Shown: positions 25,142-33,005 of the stretch, in pieces | Layout of the letters: the number at the start of each line of letters is the position of its first letter | Position numbering within the stretch: the stretch's first letter is position 1 | Assembly: GCA_028066595.1 (NCBI GenBank) | Contig: JALCBJ010000068.1 | Coordinates: forward strand, 1-36,511 | Direction of reading: 5' to 3' | DNA from: Thermoanaerobaculia bacterium | GTDB taxonomy: Bacteria; Acidobacteriota; Thermoanaerobaculia; Multivoradales; J023 | DNA length: 36,511 nucleotides | The notes under the pieces: model-generated | What the model was told of the DNA's origin: nothing | Databases searched by the model: none | The model's input: only the letters and a program-made list of their open reading frames with translations | Position numbers and translations under genes: made by a program

Positions 25142-28136
25142 CGCTGAACCCAGCGCCCCCGACCTGAAGACCCCTGCACCGCCTCCCAAGCGGCGGCGTT
25201 ATGTTCCTGCCGTCGGCCCCCGCCTGCAGAAGGTGCTGGCCGTCGTCTTCGGCCTCTTCGCGCTGATCGCCATCAACTCCACCTATTTGGTGGGTGTATC
25301 GCTGATGGAATTCTTCAGCGGCAGGACGTACCAGAATTGGTTCTACATGAACATGTTCTTGGTGCACCTGATTCTCGGGGCGCTGATCATCCTGCCGGTG
25401 ATCATCTTCGGCATCGTCCACATGCGAAACGCCCGAGGCCGGCGGAATCGGCGAGCCGTCAAGGTGGGGTATGCACTCTTCGCGACAGCTCTCGTCCTGC
25501 TGGCGAGCGGCGTCGTGCTGACCAGGCTCGAGGGAGTCCTCGTGGTCAAGGATCCGGCGGTGCGTAGCGTCGCATACTGGGCCCACGTCATCACTCCGCT
25601 GGTCGCCGCTTGGCTGTTCGTGTTGCACAGACTCGCAGGCAAGCGTATTCAGTGGCGGGTAGGGCGACGCTGGGCATACGTGGCACTGGCTTTCGCCGTA
25701 GTGATGTTGGTGTGGCAGGCCCAGGACCCCAGGCGCTGGAACGTCGAAGGACCGGACTCGGGTGAGCAGTACTTCTTCCCTTCGCTGGCCCGCACGTCTA
25801 TGGGGGATTTCATTCCCGAACGGGTCTTGATGAACGATGCATACTGCGCCGAGTGTCACGAGGACAGTCATCGGACCTGGGCGGCCAGCGTGCACCGGTT
25901 CAGCTCGTTCAACAACCCGCCGTATCTCTTCTCGGTGCGCAACACTCGGGACAAGGCGATGCGGCGCGATGGTGACGTCCAGGCGGCGCGGTTCTGCGCT
26001 GGTTGCCACGATCCCGTCGTGTTCTTTTCCGGACGATTCGACGATCCCAACTTCGACGACGTCAACGATCCCACGTCACAAGCCGGCATCACTTGCACTT
26101 CCTGCCACGCGATCACCCACGTCAACAGCCCGCGGGGTAATTCCGACTACACGATCGAAGAGCCGGTGCACTATCCCTTCGCCTTTGCCGAGAACGAAAC
26201 CCTACAGTGGGTCAACCGGCAGCTGGTGAAGGCCAAACCGGAGTTCCACAAGCGGACGTTCCTCAAGCCGCTACACCGGAGTACCGAGTTCTGCGGCGCC
26301 TGTCACAAGGTGCATCTGCCCGAGGAGCTGAACAAGTACAAATGGCTTCGGGGCCAGAACCACTACGATGCATTCTTGCTTTCTGGCGTTTCGGGGCACG
26401 GGGTCAGTAGTTTCTACTATCCGGCAAAGGCGGAGGAGAACTGCAACGGCTGCCATATGCCGACGCAGGACTCGACCCAATTCGGTGCGCAGGATTTCGA
26501 CGGCGATGGCGATCTGGAGATCCACGATCACATGTTCCCAAGCGCCAACACCGCCATCGCCCAGCTGGTAGGCTTGGAGGACTGGGTGATCGAAGCCCAC
26601 CGTGAATTCAATGAAGGCGTGATGCGCGTCGACATCTTCGCGGTCAAAGAGGGCGGCGGCATCGAAGCAGAGCCCATCGCGCCGCTTCGTCCTGAGGTGC
26701 CGACCTTGAGCCCGGGCGAGACGTATCTTCTCGACGTCGTGGTGAGGACGGTGAAGATGGGCCACCTCTTCACGCAGGGGACGGCGGACTCGAACCAGGT
26801 CTGGCTCGACGTACGCGTGCTCACCGAAGAACCGAACGGATCCAGGATCATCGGCCGTAGTGGCGGCATGGGGGAGGACCACCGCGTCGATCCGTGGGCA
26901 CATTTCGTCAACGCCTACGTCCTCGACAAGGACGGCCGCCGTATCGATCTACGCAACGCCGAAGACATCTTCGTCTCCCTCTACAACCACCAGATACCAC
27001 CCGGCGCCGCAGACTCCCTGCACTACGAGCTCGCGCTACCCGACGACGTCCGCGGACCCGTAACCGTGGAAGTGCGACTGCAGTACCGCAAGTTCGACAC
27101 CACCTACATGAAGGCGATCTACGGCGACGACTACGTCAACGAGTTGCCGATCTTGACGCTGGCCGAGGACTCGATCACCTTTCCGGTCACAGGTATGGAC
27201 ACTTCGCTGTCTCAGCGGGTCACCAATGAACCTTCGCCGATTCCACAGTGGCAGCGTTGGAACGACTACGGAATCGGCCTGCTGCGCAAGGGTGGTAAGT
27301 CCAAGGGCGAGTTGCGCCAGGCCGAGCACGCCTTCTCCCGGGTCGAAGCGTTGGGGCGGCCCGACGGACCTCTAAATCTCGCCAGGGTGTACCTGGCCCA
27401 AGGCACGGTCCAGGATCGCGCCATCGAGGCCCTGCGGCGAGCTGCGGACTTCGATCCACCGGCGCCGGTGTGGTCGGTGGCATGGTTTTCCGGCCTCGTG
27501 AACAAGCAGAACGGCTTCCTCGACGAAGCGATCGAGAGCTTCCGAGGCATCGTCTTGCTGGACGACGCCGAGACACGCGAACGCGGGTTCGATTTTTCCA
27601 AGGACTATCGCCTGCTCAACGAGCTGGGGCAGACACTCTTCGAACGCGCCAAGCAAGAACGAGGCGATGCCCGTCGTGCGGAACGGGTGCGTTTTCTCGA
27701 GGAGGCGAAGTCCTACTTCGAACAGGCTCTCGCGATCGATCCGGAGAACGCCACAGCGCACTACAATCTCGATCTGCTCTTCAAGCAGTTGGGTGATGCC
27801 GATAGAGCTCGTCACCATTCCGAGCTCTATCGGACCTACAAGGTCGACGACAACGCTCGGGACCGTGCCGTGGCGATTGCCCGCGCCAACGACCCGGCGG
27901 CCGACCATGCTGCCGAGGCCATCGTGATCTATGACCTGCGGCGAGGCGGTGCCGAAGCCTTCGAGTTGGGACCGAGCGGATTGGACAGAGCCGCGAAGCC
28001 GTTCGAGAGGCGGGCGATCGCCGGGGAACCTTCGGCATCGGCCGGTCTACCCGCGGACGTTGTAGACGTACACGAGCGCCCTGCGGACAGCGCATCGGCG
28101 GCAGGACTGACCGTCCGCCCGTCCGGCCGTCGTTGA
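25134..28136 (+). CDS. Membrane multihaem cytochrome c (five CxxCH) with TPR tail
   Basis: This 1000-residue protein has five N-terminal membrane helices (about 31-58, 72-96, 111-133, 146-166 and 179-196). Paired histidines His78/His96 and His151/His165 are placed as in b-type haem-binding helices. The extracytoplasmic part carries five c-type haem motifs: CAECH (238), CAGCH (288), CTSCH (321), CGACH (387) and CNGCH (437), a cytochrome c554-like spacing. A beta-rich region (about 520-690) and TPR-type repeats (about 700-925) follow. It looks like a quinol-linked electron-transfer module tied to the propeller proteins of the same operon; donor and acceptor are unknown. The start is set by the triplicated stop/start repeat. 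The C terminus is low-complexity. The next gene begins 12 bases after its stop. Confidence 0.92.
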   Translation: MSSAEPSAPDLKTPAPPPKRRRYVPAVGPRLQKVLAVVFGLFALIAINSTYLVGVSLMEFFSGRTYQNWFYMNMFLVHLILGALIILPVIIFGIVHMRNARGRRNRRAVKVGYALFATALVLLASGVVLTRLEGVLVVKDPAVRSVAYWAHVITPLVAAWLFVLHRLAGKRIQWRVGRRWAYVALAFAVVMLVWQAQDPRRWNVEGPDSGEQYFFPSLARTSMGDFIPERVLMNDAYCAECHEDSHRTWAASVHRFSSFNNPPYLFSVRNTRDKAMRRDGDVQAARFCAGCHDPVVFFSGRFDDPNFDDVNDPTSQAGITCTSCHAITHVNSPRGNSDYTIEEPVHYPFAFAENETLQWVNRQLVKAKPEFHKRTFLKPLHRSTEFCGACHKVHLPEELNKYKWLRGQNHYDAFLLSGVSGHGVSSFYYPAKAEENCNGCHMPTQDSTQFGAQDFDGDGDLEIHDHMFPSANTAIAQLVGLEDWVIEAHREFNEGVMRVDIFAVKEGGGIEAEPIAPLRPEVPTLSPGETYLLDVVVRTVKMGHLFTQGTADSNQVWLDVRVLTEEPNGSRIIGRSGGMGEDHRVDPWAHFVNAYVLDKDGRRIDLRNAEDIFVSLYNHQIPPGAADSLHYELALPDDVRGPVTVEVRLQYRKFDTTYMKAIYGDDYVNELPILTLAEDSITFPVTGMDTSLSQRVTNEPSPIPQWQRWNDYGIGLLRKGGKSKGELRQAEHAFSRVEALGRPDGPLNLARVYLAQGTVQDRAIEALRRAADFDPPAPVWSVAWFSGLVNKQNGFLDEAIESFRGIVLLDDAETRERGFDFSKDYRLLNELGQTLFERAKQERGDARRAERVRFLEEAKSYFEQALAIDPENATAHYNLDLLFKQLGDADRARHHSELYRTYKVDDNARDRAVAIARANDPAADHAAEAIVIYDLRRGGAEAFELGPSGLDRAAKPFERRAIAGEPSASAGLPADVVDVHERPADSASAAGLTVRPSGRR

Positions 28137-28147
28137 TCGGTACCCCC

Positions 28148-29116
28148 ATGCCGACATTCGTCGAACGGATTCGGGCACACCTGCTTCGCCACGAACAACT
28201 GTCTCAGTGGCCGGCCTTTGTCGAGCTGGTAAACCGCCCAGCCGTGGAGGGCTCCCTGCCATGTTGGGAGTACGCGGTACTGGCCTGCCGCGCTGAACGC
28301 GGCCAGGAGGATGACGCACTGCCGGCAACCGTGGCGTTGTTCTGTCAACTCCTGGGTATCCATCTCCTGGACGATCTCATCGACGAAGATCCGCAGGGCC
28401 GACAACATGAATACGGGGTCGGAACGGTAGCTAACCTGGCTTCGGCATTCCAAGGCTTGGCGATCTCGGCGATCTCCGACTCAGAGTTGCCCGAGACAAC
28501 CAAGCTCGAGGCGCTTCGCAGAATGGCCGAGATGCAAACTGCCACCTGCTGGGGCCAGCAACTCGATGCCTGGGACGCGGAGGACGAGGCGGAATACTGG
28601 CGGCTCGCTCGTACCAAGACGCCGCCGCTCTTCGGTTTCGCCCTGGCGCTCGGTGCCCTCGCGGCAGGGGCCGGTTCACGACGTGCAGCCGAATACGACG
28701 AGCTGGGCGTGTCGCTCGGGCTGCTGGTTCAGGTCAGCGACGACGCTTCCGACGCACTGTCGAGACCGGCGAAGGCCGATTGGCAACGGCGTGGCTCGAA
28801 TCTCGCAATTCTCTATGCCCGCAACGTGGACCACGAACAACGGGATCGATTCGTAGAGCTGGCGAGCGAGGTGGACGATCCCGAAGCTTTGCGGGAAGCC
28901 CAGGAGATCTTGGTCCGCTGTGGCGCCTTCAGCTACTGTGCGTACAAGATGGTCAAATTCTCGCAGGATGCGAGAGCGAAGGTGGCAGATCTCGACCCGC
29001 CGGACCATCAACCTCTACTCGGCTTCATCGAACACCTCACAGAACCCCTGGTGTCCATGTTGAAACGAGCGGGAGTAGAGGCGCCAGGTGAACTGGTCCG
29101 TGGCGCCGGTTCGTAG
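28148..29116 (+). CDS. ComQ-like isoprenyl transferase (polyprenyl synthetase superfamily)
   Basis: This 322-residue all-helical protein has no signal peptide and resembles trans-isoprenyl diphosphate synthases. The first aspartate-rich motif is DDLIDED (Asp75, Asp76, Asp79) and the second is VSDDASD (Asp198, Asp199, Asp202). A lysine in RTKTPPLF (157) and GQQLD (136-140) sit where substrate contacts lie in the family. Overall length, the DD(L)xDED motif, SNLAILYARN (compare KQTLIYLYLK) and GAFSYCAYKMVK resemble Bacillus ComQ, as recalled, more than housekeeping synthases. ComQ prenylates a Trp of ComX. The next gene encodes a 45-residue peptide ending in WGE and then comes a ComP-like kinase, which strongly supports this role. 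A housekeeping prenyl synthase is the alternative. ATG 28148 was preferred over TTG 28133, which overlaps the cytochrome stop; its ribosome-binding site is weak. Confidence 0.85.
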   Translation: MPTFVERIRAHLLRHEQLSQWPAFVELVNRPAVEGSLPCWEYAVLACRAERGQEDDALPATVALFCQLLGIHLLDDLIDEDPQGRQHEYGVGTVANLASAFQGLAISAISDSELPETTKLEALRRMAEMQTATCWGQQLDAWDAEDEAEYWRLARTKTPPLFGFALALGALAAGAGSRRAAEYDELGVSLGLLVQVSDDASDALSRPAKADWQRRGSNLAILYARNVDHEQRDRFVELASEVDDPEALREAQEILVRCGAFSYCAYKMVKFSQDARAKVADLDPPDHQPLLGFIEHLTEPLVSMLKRAGVEAPGELVRGAGS

Positions 29117-29150
29117 CTTCGGTCACGAAACGGTCAGATCGAAGAGGTAT

Positions 29151-29167
29151 ATAGCAAATATTTCTAT
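29151..29167. promoter_or_regulatory. A+T-rich imperfect dyad upstream of the peptide-gene promoter
   Basis: ATAG-C-AAAT/ATTT-CTAT forms a near-perfect dyad in a strikingly A+T-rich patch of an otherwise GC-rich sequence. It lies about 33 bases before the -35 box of the predicted promoter, an activator-like position. The role is inferred. Confidence 0.3.
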
Positions 29168-29199
29168 GTAGCTCTCTGCATCGGTCGACTTGCAAGAGA

Positions 29200-29228
29200 T
29201 TGACCGCGGAGAAAGTGGTGCCTATTAT
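29200..29228 (+). promoter_or_regulatory. Predicted sigma-70-type promoter of the ComX-like peptide gene
   Basis: TTGACC (29200-29205) and TATTAT (29223-29228) are separated by exactly 17 bases. A palindrome, ACCGGCCGGT (29229-29238), overlaps the expected start site and could be an operator. Transcription from here would give a leader of roughly 160 bases before the peptide's ATG. The separate promoter allows the peptide to be expressed independently of the long upstream operon. Confidence 0.6.
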
Positions 29229-29298
29229 ACCGGCCGGTCGGTTGGCTGGGATTCCGTGCGGACTGTTGGGTCTGCCGCCGGGCCACCGGCACCAGGCA

Positions 29299-29376
29299 CC
29301 GAAGTGACCTTCACTTCGGCAGGGAGGAGTGCGTCCTCCCGACTTTCAAACCGCTCTCGGGCGCGATGTTGCGCCC
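29299..29376 (+). promoter_or_regulatory. Structured 5' leader with three hairpins before the peptide gene
   Basis: Three successive perfect hairpins occur. CCGAAGTGA/TCACTTCGG (29299-29319) has a 3-base loop. GGGAGGA/TCCTCCC (29322-29340) has a 5-base loop. GGGCGC/GCGCCC (29359-29376) has a 6-base loop. The last ends six bases before the ribosome-binding site AAGGAG (29383-29388). Such a leader could control mRNA stability or translation of the peptide. No known riboswitch class was recognised. Confidence 0.5.
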
Positions 29377-29394
29377 CTACGCAAGGAGTCCGCG

Positions 29395-29532
29395 ATGGAT
29401 GACTTTCATGCCTCGATGCACCAGCCGAACGACAACGTCGCCGAGTCTGTCTCCCGACTGACCGAACCGACCGTCGTCCTCGACAACGAGGACACCGAGC
29501 CTTTCGGCCGCTGGGGTATCTGGGGCGAATAG
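29395..29532 (+). CDS. ComX-like precursor peptide (45 residues) with C-terminal PFGRWGIWGE
   Basis: The ATG at 29395 has an ideal AAGGAG ribosome-binding site six bases upstream, so this start was preferred over one 22 codons earlier. The product is 45 residues, acidic and without a signal peptide, and ends EPFGRWGIWGE. Bacillus subtilis ComX is a 55-residue precursor ending in QWGD, whose Trp third from the end is isoprenylated by ComQ. Here Trp43 stands third from the end in WGE, with a second candidate at Trp40. The gene sits between a ComQ-like transferase and a ComP-like kinase, as comX does. A predicted promoter and a three-hairpin leader precede it, and a 13-14 bp hairpin follows. A second gene at 33006 shares its acidic-PFxxWxxW end. 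Prenylation itself is inferred. Confidence 0.8.
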   Translation: MDDFHASMHQPNDNVAESVSRLTEPTVVLDNEDTEPFGRWGIWGE

Positions 29533-29562
29533 GGTCCTTCCAACGTCGCGATATGCGGCGTG

Positions 29563-29595
29563 AGCGGACGGCGGAGAATAGCTCCGCCGTCCGCT
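29563..29595 (+). terminator. Strong hairpin between the peptide and kinase genes
   Basis: GCGGACGGCGGAG and CTCCGCCGTCCGC pair perfectly over 13 bp around a 5-base loop, with one further A-T pair at the base. It begins about 30 bases after the peptide's stop codon. No T tract follows, so it may act as a partial terminator or mRNA-stabilising end. Either would make peptide transcript more abundant than kinase transcript. Confidence 0.6.
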
Positions 29596-29688
29596 TCTCG
29601 TGCTCGGCTAGAGGGACCAGCGACTAGACGTACTCCATGCACGGTATGCTCGTCCGATATTCGCCAACGGACTAGCCGAGGTGGACCC

Positions 29689-32628
29689 CTGTCCGAATCT
29701 CAAGCCACTGATTCTCTCGAGGAGACTGCGCCTATCGAGGCGAGTACCAGCACCGGCTCGACGATCCGCGGCAGGTGGTTTAGCTTCTCGGATCTGGCTC
29801 TTCTTTTCGTTTCGTTCGCTGTCCTCTTGGTCTGCGTTTTCTTCTTGCGCAGCCTGGCTACGATCCCCAACTACTCTGACCTACTCCTCGACCCGAAGAC
29901 CTGGGAGGTCGTAGATGCGGCCGAGTGTGGCGAAGTAGCTCTTTGCCTGCGGCCTGGCGATGAGGTTCTTTCCCTCGGCGACCTAGACCTAGCGACATAC
30001 CGCTCGAACTGGAGCACGCCTCTGTATGGCGGGAGCTCACCCGACGGGGCGCTTGCGGTAGTGGCACAGAGATCCGGTCGGCAATTCGAGATCACTCTCC
30101 ACCCGTCCGAGAACGAGGCTTCATCTCTCTTCTTGTTGTGGGGAGTTCCGCTGCTCTTCTGGTGTGTCGGAGTCGTGGTGATTCTCCTCGTTCGCCCGCG
30201 GAATCTCACCTGGCTATTGCTGACCTCGTTGTTCCAACTCACCGCGGTTTGGATTGCTGCCGGGACGGTTTCGGCGTACCACATTGCCGGCTCGATGTAC
30301 GTGTACCACGCCATCATCTGGTTTTTCCTGCCGATGCTGGTCCACGTCCATCTGCTGGTTCCCTATCCGATTTTCTCGGCGGCTCGACGCTGGATCATGC
30401 CCCTTTTGTATTCCGCGGCCTTGTTGCTGTTGCTGCTCGATTTCACCGGACGTTTGAGCCAACGTGTCGCGATGGTCTGGGTTGGAGTCGCGGTACTCAC
30501 GACATTTTCACTGATCGCCGCGCGACTCGTCTTGAAGAGCGACGCACCTCAGCGAATGATGGATCGGATCCTGTTCTTCGGGGTCGTGATCGGGCTCCTG
30601 CCGTTGGCATGCTTCGCCTTTGTCCCGATGCTCGAGGACGCGGAAACCAGAGAGTTCGTCGTCGAGATATCACAGACGCTCGTTGCACTCTGCCTTCCGA
30701 TCTGGCCTCTGTCCTACCTCTACGCTCTGTCGAAGTTTTCACCGGGCCCCATCGGATTGCGAGCGAACCGTCTCCTCGGTGCCTATGGTTTCTTCTGCCT
30801 CTTCGTGACCGGTTATCTGTCGCTCTACATCCTCGGCGATTACCTTCTGCCGGGAACCCAAGGCAGGGTCTCTTGGTCTCTTGCCTTGGCACTCGCTTTC
30901 GTCGTCGTAGCTCCGCCCTTGAAGCGGACGTTCCAGAAGTTCGTCGATCGGACCATCTATGGCATCAAGTATCTGCCGGACGAAATCATAGGCGTCTTTG
31001 CAGCCCGCATCCCGCGCGCGGTAGATATCGGAAACCTCAGGAAGATCCTGCTGGATGAGATCTCGCCGACTCTGATGATCCGCGAGTCCGCGCTCTTCGT
31101 TTGGAGCGAAGGTCGGATCGAGGAGGTCTATCGGGAGGGCGTTCCCGAGCCTCCGCCCTCGCCGAGTGACGCAGAGTTGCAGCGCTGGATGGAACAGGAT
31201 CCGAAGGCCGGCCCGAGGATCCCGACCCCCGGGTGGGTCCGGTTTGCCGTGTTGCTCCAGGGGAGAAACCGCACCCTCGGTGTGTGGCTTCTGGGCCGAC
31301 GCGATCCAGATGATCTCTATCCGGCGTCCGATCGGGAGCTCCTACACAGTATCGCCAACCAGATCGCACCGGTGGTCGAAAACATCCGGCTGGTGGAGAG
31401 GGCACGCCGCGAGGTGGAGGAGAATCGGAGACTCCAGCGCCAGTTGATCCAGAGCCAGAAGATGGAGGCGATCGGACGCCTGTCCGCTGGCGTAGCGCAC
31501 GATTTCAACAACCTACTTTCTGTGATTCTGGGATATAGCTCACTGCTTGCGGTGAAGTACAAGGGTGACGACACCCTCATCAGCTACCTCGACGACATCC
31601 GCGACGCCGGTGATCGCGCTGCAGAGTTGACCCGGCAGCTTCTGGCTTTCAGCCGCCAGCAAGTAATGGAAGCGAAGCTGGTGCATCTGAACCACGTGGT
31701 GGCCGACGTGGAACGAATGCTCCAGCGCCTAACGGGAGAAGACGTCGAGGTGCGTACCCGGCTTTCGGCCAAACTCCCCAAGGTGCGAATCGATCCGTCG
31801 CAGATGGGGCAGGTCGTGATGAACCTGGCGGTCAATGCGCGGGATGCTATGCCGGAGGGCGGCGTACTCGAGCTCATCACCGAGTGCGTACAACTCGCCG
31901 AGGAGCTAGAAGATCCGATCCAGGGCGAGATCCCGGCAGGGGAGTATGTCGTGCTGAACGTCTCGGACACCGGTGTCGGCATGGCTGCGGATCAGCTGCA
32001 CCGGATCTTCGAGCCGTACTTCACCACCAAGGAGCTCGGCAAAGGAACCGGTCTCGGACTATCGATGGTCTATGGCATCGTGAGCCAGTTTCAGGGCCAC
32101 ATTCGGGTGGCGAGTGAGGTAGCCAACGGCACGCGGTTCTCGATCTACCTACCGGCTCAGATCGGCGAGGAGTCGGCCGTGGGACTTCGGGCACCTCTTC
32201 TCAGGGACGCTGCGGTGCGCGGAACCGAGACGATTTTGGTCGTGGAGGACGAGGACAGCGTACGTCACGTGGCCTGCGAGATCCTTCAAGCTCAAGGGTA
32301 TCGGGTCACCTCCGCAGCTGATGGTGCGGCCGCGCTGGACGCATGTGACGAGCTCGGAGGACCTCCTGATCTATTGTTGACCGACGTGGTGATGCCACAG
32401 ATGAAGGGCACCGACTTGGCGTTTCACCTGAAGCGAAAGTACCCCGAGTTGCGAGTGCTCTTCATGTCTGGATACAACGATGAAGCGGTCTTCTCGGGCT
32501 GGCGTGGAGACAAAGAAGATCGGCCTGTTCTGATCGCCAAACCCTTCTCACCCGCGGTACTTCTAAGCGAGATTCGACGTCAGCTGGATCGCGACCGGAA
32601 GGGAAGGGCCGAGCGATACGCTAGCTGA
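29689..32628 (+). CDS. ComP-like ten-helix sensor, hybrid histidine kinase with receiver domain
   Basis: The sensor has one helix (about 34-53), then a roughly 90-residue extracytoplasmic loop resembling the PDZ-like loop of ComP (ALCLRPGDEVLSLG; compare GLRQGDIILKIN). Nine more helices follow to about 415, ending FVDRTIYGIKYLPDEI, and then a GAF-like segment. The kinase core has the H box VAHDFNN (His604), N box NLAVNARDAM, DTGVGM and GKGTGLGLSM. A fused receiver carries Asp899 (LLTDVVMP) and Lys951 (AKPF). ComP itself has a HisKA_3 core and a separate ComA regulator; no regulator gene is adjacent here. The start is uncertain. The frame is open from a GTG at 29560, but that lies in the hairpin and lacks a ribosome-binding site. 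The CTG at 29689 follows GAGGTGG and gives 979 residues. Confidence 0.9.
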   Translation: MSESQATDSLEETAPIEASTSTGSTIRGRWFSFSDLALLFVSFAVLLVCVFFLRSLATIPNYSDLLLDPKTWEVVDAAECGEVALCLRPGDEVLSLGDLDLATYRSNWSTPLYGGSSPDGALAVVAQRSGRQFEITLHPSENEASSLFLLWGVPLLFWCVGVVVILLVRPRNLTWLLLTSLFQLTAVWIAAGTVSAYHIAGSMYVYHAIIWFFLPMLVHVHLLVPYPIFSAARRWIMPLLYSAALLLLLLDFTGRLSQRVAMVWVGVAVLTTFSLIAARLVLKSDAPQRMMDRILFFGVVIGLLPLACFAFVPMLEDAETREFVVEISQTLVALCLPIWPLSYLYALSKFSPGPIGLRANRLLGAYGFFCLFVTGYLSLYILGDYLLPGTQGRVSWSLALALAFVVVAPPLKRTFQKFVDRTIYGIKYLPDEIIGVFAARIPRAVDIGNLRKILLDEISPTLMIRESALFVWSEGRIEEVYREGVPEPPPSPSDAELQRWMEQDPKAGPRIPTPGWVRFAVLLQGRNRTLGVWLLGRRDPDDLYPASDRELLHSIANQIAPVVENIRLVERARREVEENRRLQRQLIQSQKMEAIGRLSAGVAHDFNNLLSVILGYSSLLAVKYKGDDTLISYLDDIRDAGDRAAELTRQLLAFSRQQVMEAKLVHLNHVVADVERMLQRLTGEDVEVRTRLSAKLPKVRIDPSQMGQVVMNLAVNARDAMPEGGVLELITECVQLAEELEDPIQGEIPAGEYVVLNVSDTGVGMAADQLHRIFEPYFTTKELGKGTGLGLSMVYGIVSQFQGHIRVASEVANGTRFSIYLPAQIGEESAVGLRAPLLRDAAVRGTETILVVEDEDSVRHVACEILQAQGYRVTSAADGAAALDACDELGGPPDLLLTDVVMPQMKGTDLAFHLKRKYPELRVLFMSGYNDEAVFSGWRGDKEDRPVLIAKPFSPAVLLSEIRRQLDRDRKGRAERYAS

Positions 32629-32643
32629 CCCATCGTCGAGGCC

Positions 32644-32673
32644 TTGCGGAGCGATGGCGCAGCGCCCTATACT
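32644..32673 (+). promoter_or_regulatory. Possible promoter downstream of the kinase gene
   Basis: TTGCGG (32644-32649) and TATACT (32668-32673) are separated by 18 bases, and the -10 box sits 40 bases after the kinase stop. It could drive the second peptide gene with a leader of about 325 bases. The match is moderate and unproven. Between it and the peptide gene I see no other gene in the 377-bp interval 32629-33005. Confidence 0.35.
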
Positions 32674-33005
32674 GTGAGAGCCTCCACGGCCCAGCATCGG
32701 GCCGAATCACTGCTCTATGGCTCTCCAGGTCCAGCCAGTGCCGGGTGCCAGGTTCTGACTGAGCTCCTTCGAGTCGTGACGTGATCGCCGATCGGCCGGC
32801 TTCCCCCCGTTTCTGATGCACGGACAGTTTCGAGGGCTCGTCTCGGGGTCGCGCGCGACCTGTGGAGGAAGCTGTGTTGCCCAACATCGCGGTGACCGCC
32901 CGTCGCTGCCGCGGACCTCCAGGGATGGTGCGCCCTACCTTACTGATCGCATGCATCCCATTGTCAGTCATCTGGTTGTCATTCATCTGGAGAAGGAGGT
33001 TCTCC

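Noticed and set aside
24792..26009. Long minus-strand open frame of 405 codons opposite the operon
   Set aside because: It is antisense across the end of the TPR/ASPIC gene and the start of the cytochrome, both strongly supported. Its translation is His/Arg/Asp-rich without domain character, as expected for a shadow in GC-rich DNA.
28133..28147. TTG 28133 as the transferase start
   Set aside because: It overlaps the cytochrome stop and could be coupled, but ATG 28148 is the more common start type. The difference is five residues and does not affect the assignment.
29560..29688. Upstream extension of the kinase to GTG 29560
   Set aside because: The added 43 residues are Arg/Pro-rich, lack a ribosome-binding site, and would translate the perfect hairpin at 29563-29595. 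The CTG behind GAGGTGG is preferred, though not proven.
32644..32673. TTGCGG as half of a ComA box
   Set aside because: Bacillus ComA sites are TTGCGG-N4-CCGCAA. The second half is absent here and no ComA-like regulator is encoded nearby, so it is only noted as a possible -35 box.
32862..33005. Upstream start for the second peptide (108 residues with a membrane-like segment)
   Set aside because: The GTG at 33006 has a much better ribosome-binding site, and the resulting size fits the first peptide. The extension remains possible and would add a hydrophobic segment.
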